From the NCBI RefSeq assembly GCF_016462545.1, contig NZ_JAEMTA010000003.1:69553-133552 (forward strand): 64,000 bases of DNA. Direction: 5' to 3'. A model generated the notes under the pieces. The model saw only the letters and a program-made list of their open reading frames with translations, searched no databases and had not been told where the DNA came from. Shown piece by piece: positions 48,343-55,723 of this stretch. The position numbers and the translations under genes were made by a program. Origin of the DNA: Mycolicibacterium sp. Its GTDB lineage: Bacteria > Actinomycetota > Actinomycetes > Mycobacteriales > Mycobacteriaceae. Position 1 is the stretch's first letter. Each line of letters starts with the position of its first letter.

Positions 48343-49636
48343 ATCGTGCGACCTCCTCGGCGTTCACTCGTCCAGCGGCGGCGTCGGCGAGGGCCGCACC
48401 GATGATCTCGACGCCGCGGCTGGCCTCCGACTCGGTGAGCACCAACGGCGGCGTGATCTCCAGAACGTTGCCACCGACGTAGTAGACCACCGCGCCCAAC
48501 TCCCACGCACGGTAGACCACCTGCGCCGCCAGCCGAGGGTCACGCTCCCCCGTCGCGGGGTCGACGAGCTCGACGCCGATCGCCAAGCCGCGTCCGCGGA
48601 CGTCGCCGATGCGTTCGGATCCGGGGGAACCCGCCAGCGCCCGCAGTCCGTCGGCCAGCAGCGCCCCGACCTTCGCGGCCCGTTCCGGCAGGCGGTCGCC
48701 GACGATGGTGGCCAGCACGGCACGCCCCGCGGCAGTGCACACCGGGTTGCCCGCCGTGGTCAACAGCGCTGCCGCGGGCGGATTGTCGAGGATCTCGGCG
48801 GGTCCCACGGCCGCAGACAGCGGCAGGCCGCCGCCCAGCACCTTGCCGAACGTGATGATGTCGGGCACCACGCCATCGTGCTCGAAGGCGTGCAGCGTGC
48901 CCGGCCGTCCGAGCCCCATCTTGACCTCGTCGCAGATCATGGGTACGCCCTGCCGTCGGCAGAGCTCGTGCAGCCGGGCGAGAAAACCGTCGGGAGGGAC
49001 GACGAGGCCGCCGTCGGAGAGGATCGGCTCGACGATCAGGCAGGCGATCGAACCGGTGCGCAGGTGCTGTTCGGCGAGGTCGAGACAGGCTGTCACGTCT
49101 GACTCGATTCCGTTCGCACCTGGCCGAAAGGGGTTGGGATAGGCCAGGAACACGGCATCGGGATCCGGCGGGGCACCCGCGTCGACATGCACGCCGGACA
49201 CGCCCATCGCGACGCCGACGCCACCGTGATAGCTGTGTTCGAAGGCGATGACGGTGCGTTTGCCGGTCGCGTGTCGACACGCCCGCAGCGCCACGTCGTT
49301 GGCGTCGGAACCCGCATGGCCGAGATACACGCGGCGCTCACCATGGCCGGGAACCAACGCCAGGAGGTCCTCGGCCAGGCCCACCGAATCGGGATGCACG
49401 GCGGACAGACCGCCTGAGCCCGGCGCGGAGCGCACCGCCCGGCTCACCGCCTCCACGATGGCCGGGTGACCGTGCCCGAGCCCGCTCGCCGTCCACGTCG
49501 CCGACAGGTCGAGCAACTCGCGACCGTCGGGGGTGACCAGCGTCGAGCCGTGCCCCGATACCACCTCCAGCGGGAAGAAGCGCAGTTTCTCGATCCCCGC
49601 GATTGCGGCTTCGTCCCGCGCGTACAGGGTGCTCAT
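48329..49636 (-). CDS. Class III aminotransferase
   Basis: A 435-residue PLP-dependent omega-aminotransferase. It has the cofactor pocket GHAGSDANDVALR, the Asp in PMICDEVKMGLGR and Schiff-base Lys265 in TFGKVLGGGLPL. Such enzymes deaminate terminal amines such as GABA, putrescine derivatives, beta-alanine or lysine. Its start overlaps the APC permease stop by 4 bp. Together with the gamma-glutamyl ligase and decarboxylase neighbours it points to catabolism of an amine or diamine; the exact substrate is open. Confidence 0.93.
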   Translation of the reverse strand: MSTLYARDEAAIAGIEKLRFFPLEVVSGHGSTLVTPDGRELLDLSATWTASGLGHGHPAIVEAVSRAVRSAPGSGGLSAVHPDSVGLAEDLLALVPGHGERRVYLGHAGSDANDVALRACRHATGKRTVIAFEHSYHGGVGVAMGVSGVHVDAGAPPDPDAVFLAYPNPFRPGANGIESDVTACLDLAEQHLRTGSIACLIVEPILSDGGLVVPPDGFLARLHELCRRQGVPMICDEVKMGLGRPGTLHAFEHDGVVPDIITFGKVLGGGLPLSAAVGPAEILDNPPAAALLTTAGNPVCTAAGRAVLATIVGDRLPERAAKVGALLADGLRALAGSPGSERIGDVRGRGLAIGVELVDPATGERDPRLAAQVVYRAWELGAVVYYVGGNVLEITPPLVLTESEASRGVEIIGAALADAAAGRVNAEEVARYAGW

Positions 49637-51120
49637 TCGGTCTGCGCCAGCTCGTTGCTGAGCGACTCACCAACCCGTTTCGCAATTCCGGAGGCTGCCA
49701 GCGCGATGACCAATCCGACGGCGCACCAGTACAACCCGAGGAGCGGCGCATCGGACCAGGTGACCGCGCCCTTGACGTTGAACCACAGCACCGCCGCGAT
49801 CACCACCGCGCCGAGCCCCGGCAGCAGCAGACCGAGCACCTTGCCGGTGCCGCCGTGGATGGGGACGAACTTGGGCGCACCCACGAACCACATCGCCGCG
49901 AACTCGACGAGCAGGTAGCACACCATGAGGCACACCGAGCCCGCCACGGCGAACAGGAAGTAGGTGTTGATCGCCGGGTTCCCGGTGCCCATGTCGGGCC
50001 AGCCGAGGGCACCGCAGAGGAGGACGACCACCAGCGAGACGCCGACGACGAGCCACGTGGCGCGCCGAGGACCGCCGGTCTTCTCGTGGATGTGCGCGAT
50101 GGCCTTCGGACCGAAGCCGTCCCGCCCGAACGCGAAGAGCATCCGGCCCGACGTCGCCGAGCACGCCAGGTGGCAGCCGAACGCGGATACGATCGCGGTG
50201 AAGATGATCAGCAGGCTGAACCACTGACCGACGTAGCTACTACCCAAGTCGCCCAACGTGTTTCCGGAGTTCTGGAAGGCCTCGAGGCCGGCCGCGTCGG
50301 TGCCGAAGCCGACGACCTGGGCGAACATCACGACGACGAAGAGAACGCCGGTGAGCAGCAGCGTCCCGGCGAGCGCGCGCGGAATGTTGCGGCCGGGGTT
50401 GTCGGTCTCCTCGCCCATCGACGCGCATGCCTCGAATCCGGCCCACGACAGGAACGCGGCGACGACGGCGCTGAGCACTGCCGAGGCGGAGACCCCGTCG
50501 AGGGAGAACGCGCTGAAGTCGACCCCGGTGGTTGGCGCTCCGCCCTTCGCGAAGATGACCACGACCAGGACGATCATCGCCAGGATGCCAACCCCCTCGA
50601 TGCCGAGGAGGATCTTCGCCAGCAGGCGGACGTCACGTCCCGAGAGTAGGAACGAGATCACCGCACCCACCACTACGACCGCGAGCCATGGCACCTGGTA
50701 GGGGTTTTCGTTGCCGGGCTGCAGTTCGGCGATGAAGGCGTTGACGAACGCCGCCGTCAGCGCGAGCGTCCCGATGGCGAAGCCCACGTAGGCGCCGAGC
50801 ATCGCGAAGCCGGAGAAGAACCCGGTCCGCGGCCCGATGGTGCCGCCCACCAATCCGTACGCCGAGCCGGCGTGGTTGAGGTGCCGGGTCAAGCGGACGA
50901 AGCTGTACCCGACGAGGGCCACGCCGATCAACCCGATCAGGAACACCAGCGGAATGGCCTTCCCGACCGTGCCGATCAGACCCTGACCGTTTCCGGACAT
51001 CGCCAGGGTGGGGCCGACGAGGGCCACGGACATCGCCAGTGCCACCCAGAACGGCAGGCGGCGGTGCGGAAGCTCGTCGGCCCCTCCCGATGGACTGGCT
51101 GACGACGTGCTCGTGCTCAT
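49633..51120 (-). CDS. APC-family amino acid/amine permease
   Basis: A 495-residue transporter with twelve predicted helices, of the amino acid-polyamine-organocation family. The unwound helix-1 region has VALVGPTLAMSGNGQGL, and FLSWAGFEACASMGEETDNPGRNIP is the helix-6 signature. I start at ATG 51120 (MSTSTSSASPSGG), with GGAG upstream, not at 51156. It lies between the glutamine-synthetase-like gene (23 bp) and the aminotransferase (4-bp overlap), so it probably imports the substrate of this pathway. Confidence 0.92.
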   Translation of the reverse strand: MSTSTSSASPSGGADELPHRRLPFWVALAMSVALVGPTLAMSGNGQGLIGTVGKAIPLVFLIGLIGVALVGYSFVRLTRHLNHAGSAYGLVGGTIGPRTGFFSGFAMLGAYVGFAIGTLALTAAFVNAFIAELQPGNENPYQVPWLAVVVVGAVISFLLSGRDVRLLAKILLGIEGVGILAMIVLVVVIFAKGGAPTTGVDFSAFSLDGVSASAVLSAVVAAFLSWAGFEACASMGEETDNPGRNIPRALAGTLLLTGVLFVVVMFAQVVGFGTDAAGLEAFQNSGNTLGDLGSSYVGQWFSLLIIFTAIVSAFGCHLACSATSGRMLFAFGRDGFGPKAIAHIHEKTGGPRRATWLVVGVSLVVVLLCGALGWPDMGTGNPAINTYFLFAVAGSVCLMVCYLLVEFAAMWFVGAPKFVPIHGGTGKVLGLLLPGLGAVVIAAVLWFNVKGAVTWSDAPLLGLYWCAVGLVIALAASGIAKRVGESLSNELAQTE

Positions 51121-51143
51121 CGATGTCTCCTTTCGGTGCTGGG

Positions 51144-52466
51144 TCAACAACTCCACGCGAGGCGCAGCGCCTGCGTGGTCTCGGCCGGCGGTAGCCCGCC
51201 GAAGGTGGTGATTTCGTAACGTCGCACGGCGACAACGGCTTCGACGACCTCCGGGGTGAGAAGCTCCGCGGCGACGGCGGACTTCTCGAGGGCATCGATG
51301 GCCGCCTGCTGGTCGGTGCGCAGCGGCGGGGGCGCGGTGGCGGACTGCGACGGGTTCTCGGGTATCTCGGCGGGCAGGTCGACGCCGCGCTCGATGCCGC
51401 GCAGCGCACTGCTGAGGAAGGCGGCTGCGGCCAGGTAGGGGTTGGCGCTCGGATCGATCAGCTTCAGTTCGGCGTTCGCGCCGTGCGGACTGCCCGGCGT
51501 GGCTGCGATGAATCGAACGGCGGCCTCGCGGTTCTCCAGCCCCCAGCAGGCGACGGCTCCCGCCCAGTTGCCCGGCTTGAGACGCAACGCCGACAGCGCC
51601 GAACCGGCATAGACCCCGACGAGGTCGGGCAGCGAGTCGATGACTCCGGCGATCGCGGAGCCGCCGTCCGGCCTGATTCCGTACGGGCCGTCGCCGCCGG
51701 AGAACAGCGGCCCCTTGCCGTCGGCCAGCGACAGATGCAGATGCGCACCGTTGCCTGCGGCGCCCTCGAAGGGCACCGGCGCGAACGAGATTCGCAATCC
51801 GTGTCGCGCCGCCGCGCGACCGAGCACGATCCGGGTCAGGATCACCGCGTCGGCCGTGGCGACCGGGGTGCCCGGCGCCAGCGACACCTCGAGTTGGTCA
51901 TGGCCGTACTCGGTGTGGATCTGCTCGACGCTCAGCCCGGCCCGTTCGGCGGTGCTCGCAAGGTCCACCAGGAACGCCGACCGGTCCAGCGAGGTGCGGA
52001 GTCCGTAGGGCGACCACGGTCCGGTCGAGGCCGGGCCGCCGTCGGGCGCCACCATCGTGCATTCGACTTCGGCGCCCATCAGCGCGGTGACGCCGCGATC
52101 CGCCGCGGCCTGCTCGGCGCGGGCCAGGAGGGAGCGCAGGCACAGCGGGGCGGGTTCGCCGCCCTGGTCGGTCAGGCTGCCTGGCGCCCATGCGATGCCG
52201 TCGTCGACGACGCGCACGGTGGCCGGATCGATCCGGATCCGCAGATCCCCGGCAACGCCGATGGTCGGGGTGAACGCGATCCCGCTGTCCACGCAAAAGA
52301 CGCTCCACGACGGTGACACGCCCATTCCCGAGCGCTGGAAGTCGCCGAGCCTGCGCAGCGGAACGTACTTGGCCCGGGTGACGCCGGCCGGATCGGTCAG
52401 CGAACCAGCTACCAGCTCAACGCCTTTGGCGCGCAGCTCGTCGATCTGGTGTGCTAGCACGCTCAT
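51144..52466 (-). CDS. Glutamine synthetase-like gamma-glutamyl ligase
   Basis: A 440-residue GS-I-type ligase. The catalytic domain has GAEVECTMV, HTEYGHDQLEVSL, GNGAHLHLSL and RFIAATPGSPHGANAELKLIDPSANPYLAAAA, covering the Glu and His ligands for metal and ATP. The adenylylation Tyr region of true GlnA is not recognisable. It resembles GlnA3/GlnA4-type enzymes, which gamma-glutamylate polyamines or ethanolamine in actinobacteria, rather than ammonia-assimilating GlnA. It is the first gene of the leftward operon, divergent from the class II amidotransferase. Confidence 0.9.
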   Translation of the reverse strand: MSVLAHQIDELRAKGVELVAGSLTDPAGVTRAKYVPLRRLGDFQRSGMGVSPSWSVFCVDSGIAFTPTIGVAGDLRIRIDPATVRVVDDGIAWAPGSLTDQGGEPAPLCLRSLLARAEQAAADRGVTALMGAEVECTMVAPDGGPASTGPWSPYGLRTSLDRSAFLVDLASTAERAGLSVEQIHTEYGHDQLEVSLAPGTPVATADAVILTRIVLGRAAARHGLRISFAPVPFEGAAGNGAHLHLSLADGKGPLFSGGDGPYGIRPDGGSAIAGVIDSLPDLVGVYAGSALSALRLKPGNWAGAVACWGLENREAAVRFIAATPGSPHGANAELKLIDPSANPYLAAAAFLSSALRGIERGVDLPAEIPENPSQSATAPPPLRTDQQAAIDALEKSAVAAELLTPEVVEAVVAVRRYEITTFGGLPPAETTQALRLAWSC

Positions 52467-52622
52467 GGTCGGCGCATCCCGTCCGCCCGCTCGCTCCGCA
52501 CCGGCATGGAACCTCCTTCGACGTCACCAGTCTGCGAGGAATCTATGTGATGAATGTTTCAGAATCTTTAAATTTGGCGGTTTATGGTTGATTCGTAAGA
52601 TCGGCGATCGGAGGATGCTGGC
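52467..52622. promoter_or_regulatory. Divergent promoter region with TGAA-TGT-TTCA repeat
   Basis: This 156-bp region separates the leftward ligase operon from the rightward amidotransferase-RpiR pair. It is unusually AT-rich from 52540 to 52610 for this genome. It holds a perfect 4-bp-arm repeat TGAATGTTTCA at 52551-52561 and TTTAAATTT near 52566. It probably contains both promoters and the RpiR operator, but no consensus can be proven. Confidence 0.45.
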
Positions 52623-53420
52623 ATGTGTCGCCTGTTGGGTGTCGTATCCGTCGCCCCGATATCGGTCGCCGCCGCCGTCGGGGACGACGTACTGACCGAC
52701 TTCGTCGCACTGACGAAGGTCCACGGCGACGGCTGGGGCGTCGCGAGCGTCGATCGCATCGGTGACGATCCCCATGCCACGGTGTCCGCGGGCAGTGCCC
52801 TGGACGACCCGGAGTTCGCTGCGGCCACCCACGCCGAGGCGGCCCTGGCCTCCCTCGTTCACCTGCGGTGGGCGACGAACGGACTCGCCGTCGAACCGCA
52901 GAACTCCCATCCCTTCGTCGCCGACGGGCTCGCCATGGCCCACAACGGCTCGATCAAGCCCATGGGACCGCTGCACGACCTCGTCGAGCCCGCCACCGCC
53001 GCCACGCTGCGCGGCACCACCGACAGTGAGCGCTACTTCGCGGTGATTCGCCAACACCGCCGCACCGCACCCACGCTCGCCGAGGCCGTGAGGTCTGCCG
53101 TCGCCCAACTCCGACGGACCCATCCCGACGCCAGCCTCAACGCGCTCGTCCTCGGTGAGGACCAGCTGATCGTCGTCCACGCCCACGCCCGCAGCCGTCT
53201 GCTCGCCGAGGACATCGAGGAGATCAGTGCCACCGACCTACCCGCCGAGCATCTGGAGGACTACTTCGCATTGCGCATCGCACGGCTCGGCCACGGCGTC
53301 GTGGTGGTGGGGTCCACCGGCTTCGGCGACGTGGCCTGGGAGCCGCTGCCGCCGGAGTCCGTGATCGCGGTATCGATGCGCGACCTGTCGGTGACGACGC
53401 TGCCGCTCCTGCATCATTGA
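52623..53420 (+). CDS. Class II glutamine amidotransferase-like (EgtC-type) protein
   Basis: A 265-residue N-terminal-nucleophile hydrolase. After Met removal the catalytic Cys2 (MCRLLGVV) becomes the N-terminus. Other active-site parts are HLRWATNG, NSHPF and MAHNGSI. It resembles EgtC and YafJ-type proteins, which hydrolyse gamma-glutamyl amides; no ergothioneine genes are nearby. Its position, divergent from a gamma-glutamyl ligase, suggests it removes the glutamyl group at the end of the pathway (inference). It starts at ATG 52623, and the RpiR gene follows 5 bp downstream. Confidence 0.9.
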   Translation: MCRLLGVVSVAPISVAAAVGDDVLTDFVALTKVHGDGWGVASVDRIGDDPHATVSAGSALDDPEFAAATHAEAALASLVHLRWATNGLAVEPQNSHPFVADGLAMAHNGSIKPMGPLHDLVEPATAATLRGTTDSERYFAVIRQHRRTAPTLAEAVRSAVAQLRRTHPDASLNALVLGEDQLIVVHAHARSRLLAEDIEEISATDLPAEHLEDYFALRIARLGHGVVVVGSTGFGDVAWEPLPPESVIAVSMRDLSVTTLPLLHH

Positions 53421-53425
53421 CTCCG

Positions 53426-54292
53426 ATGACCGACGACAGCGTGGCCGCCAGGGCCAGTGCCGCCCTCCCGACGTTGAGCAAGGCCGAGCGGCGGGTCGGG
53501 CGGGCGCTGCTCGCCGACTACCCGAGCGCCGGACTGGCCAGCGCCGCCAGGCTCGCCGAACGCGCCGAGGTCAGTCCCCCGACGGTGCTCAGGTTCGCGC
53601 AATCCCTTGGCTACGAGGGCTTCACGGACCTCCAGGTCGCGCTGCGAGCCGAGTTGACGGAGCGCTCCAACGGACCCATCACCCGGCTGCCGAACGCGCC
53701 CACCATCTCGACGGCACGAACCGGCCTGCTGGACCGGCTGCTGCACCAGGCCCACGCGCAGAACGACAGGGCCGCAGAAACGTTGGCACAGTTGCCCGCA
53801 TCTGCCATCGAGGCGGCGGTCGCCCTCCTGTCCAACACCGGCAGACCGCTGTACCTGCACGGCGGCCGGTTCTCCCATCTGCTGGCGATGCACCTCGCCG
53901 CCCACCTCGAGCAATTGCGACCGGGGGTGCGGGTGCTCACCGACCCCAGCGGCCGCGATCTCGGCGCCATGATCGAACTGTCGCGCAAGGACGTCGTCGT
54001 CTTGTTCGACTACCACCGCTATCAACGCAGCTCCGCCGAACTCGCAGCCAGGGTGCACCGCGCCGGCGCCACCGTGCTTCTCATCACCGACGACCTGGCC
54101 TGCCCGGTCGCCCCGGAAGCCGAGGTGGTGCTGACGGCCTCGAGCACGGTCGGCACCACGTATCAGAGCATGGCCGCAGGTTTCCTCCTGACGGAGCTGC
54201 TCATCCCGCTGGTGATGGACGCCGTGGGGGAACCGGCCCGTACCCGGATGGCGCTCTGGGAGGAACAACGCGGGGCAGAGCTCCTGGGGTGA
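53426..54292 (+). CDS. MurR/RpiR-family transcriptional regulator
   Basis: A 288-residue regulator. An N-terminal RpiR-type helix-turn-helix (LSKAERRVGRALLADYPSAGLASAARLAERAEVSPPTVLRFAQSLGYEGFTDLQVAL, about 18-75) is followed by a SIS domain (about 115-260), which usually binds a phosphorylated sugar but in this case lacks obvious sugar-phosphate context. ATG 53426 is preferred to TTG 53417. It probably controls the divergent ligase/permease operon and its own amidotransferase partner (inference). Confidence 0.9.
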   Translation: MTDDSVAARASAALPTLSKAERRVGRALLADYPSAGLASAARLAERAEVSPPTVLRFAQSLGYEGFTDLQVALRAELTERSNGPITRLPNAPTISTARTGLLDRLLHQAHAQNDRAAETLAQLPASAIEAAVALLSNTGRPLYLHGGRFSHLLAMHLAAHLEQLRPGVRVLTDPSGRDLGAMIELSRKDVVVLFDYHRYQRSSAELAARVHRAGATVLLITDDLACPVAPEAEVVLTASSTVGTTYQSMAAGFLLTELLIPLVMDAVGEPARTRMALWEEQRGAELLG

Positions 54293-54316
54293 TGCGACTC
54301 CGGGTCGGTCGAGGAA

Positions 54317-55723
54317 CTACTCGGAGGTGGCCGTCACGGCCTTGCGCGCATGGGCTCGACGCTCTTCTATCGCGCGACCGAACTCCTGGAGCAGCAGGGG
54401 GTTTCGCTGAACCATCGTCTCGACGTAGTCGCGTTCGACGTGCACGACGGTGACCTCGTCGAGTGCACGAGCGTTGCCGATGACGGCTTGGCGGGTCAGC
54501 GTGCTCTGCCCGAGGAAGCCGCCCTCCTCGAGGGTGCCGATCGAGATCTCGGTGCCGTCGTCCGTTGCCGCGGTGAGCCGGACGCGGCCCGACACGATGA
54601 AGGTCATGCGTTCGGGCACCTCGCCGGAGCGCTGCATCACCTCGCCTGCGCCGTAGCGCTCCAGGGTGGCGTTCGGGATGAGGTCGCGTTGGTCGTCGCT
54701 GCCGAGTCGTAGCGTCGGTGCCACCACGTGGTGGACGGCTTCGGCGACGCGCTCGGGCGTCGAAAGCTGTTCCCATGCTTCGTTGAGATGCAGGCCTTCT
54801 CGCCGTGCCGCATACCAGACCCATTGCAGGAAATAAGTTTTCGCGTCACCATCATCCGCAGGTGAGGACAGCGGGATCGTGGTGCGGTACTCCGAGCCCC
54901 CCGACGGCGCTGCGGACACCGCGGCGTCCCGCCGCCTCTGCGGCAGATCCGCGGCCACGCGAGCCAACATCGCACACACCTGGTTGGGCGGATCATCCAA
55001 CGAGAAGACCGTCGTGACGGTGACCTCGTGCTTGCTCACCGGCCGACTGAGATTCGTGAAGGATGCACCAGCCAGGACCGAGTTCGGCGTGATCTGCAAT
55101 CCGTTGCTCGTCTCGAGATGTACGGCGCGCCAATTGACCTCGACGACGCGACCCCGAGCCGCGGGGGTGTCCAACCAGTCCCCCAGCTGGAACGGCTGCT
55201 CGAACAGCATCAGGAGACCCGAGATGATCTGTCCGACCGAATTCTGCAAGGTCAGACCGATGACGACTGATGTCACGCCCAGGGCGGTGAACAGACCACT
55301 TACGTTGGCTCCCCAGATGAAGGAGAAGATCATGGCGAGGCCAATGGCGATGACGAGGAACCGTCCGACGTCGATGAAGATGGTCGGGACTCGTTTGCGC
55401 CACGTTCCGGCCGGCGCCCCCTGGAACAGGGTGGCGTTCACGCCCGACAAGACGAGGATCAGAACGACGAATGCGAGGAGGGTGGCCACCATCCGAACCG
55501 GGGTGGCGTCCGCCGGAACCTGTCTGGCCTCGGTCAGCAGCAACAGCAGTGCCCCGAGCGGAAGCAGGTAGTTTCGCAACAACGTCACCGGACGGACGAG
55601 GAAGCTCTCCCTCCTGCGCAGCGCGTGCTGCCATTCGGTCAGCACCACCAGTCCGACCGGTAGCCCGATCGCGATTCCCACCGCCCAGTAGAACCACGAT
55701 GACCTGAAGACGTTCTCGATCAT
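54317..55723 (-). CDS. MscS-type channel with C-terminal cyclic-nucleotide-binding fold (Rv2434c-like)
   Basis: A 468-residue membrane protein. Four N-terminal helices lead to the MscS pore and beta domain (FTALGVTSVVIGLTLQNSVGQIISGLLMLFEQPFQLGDWL). Residues about 350-455 form a CNB domain. Its phosphate cassette is degenerate: GFLGQSTL has Gln406 where Glu normally binds the ribose, and the phosphate-binding Arg position near 414 is Val. So canonical cAMP binding is doubtful. ATG 55723 overlaps the cyclase stop by 4 bp. This pairing matches M. tuberculosis Rv2435c-Rv2434c. Confidence 0.92.
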   Translation of the reverse strand: MIENVFRSSWFYWAVGIAIGLPVGLVVLTEWQHALRRRESFLVRPVTLLRNYLLPLGALLLLLTEARQVPADATPVRMVATLLAFVVLILVLSGVNATLFQGAPAGTWRKRVPTIFIDVGRFLVIAIGLAMIFSFIWGANVSGLFTALGVTSVVIGLTLQNSVGQIISGLLMLFEQPFQLGDWLDTPAARGRVVEVNWRAVHLETSNGLQITPNSVLAGASFTNLSRPVSKHEVTVTTVFSLDDPPNQVCAMLARVAADLPQRRRDAAVSAAPSGGSEYRTTIPLSSPADDGDAKTYFLQWVWYAARREGLHLNEAWEQLSTPERVAEAVHHVVAPTLRLGSDDQRDLIPNATLERYGAGEVMQRSGEVPERMTFIVSGRVRLTAATDDGTEISIGTLEEGGFLGQSTLTRQAVIGNARALDEVTVVHVERDYVETMVQRNPLLLQEFGRAIEERRAHARKAVTATSE

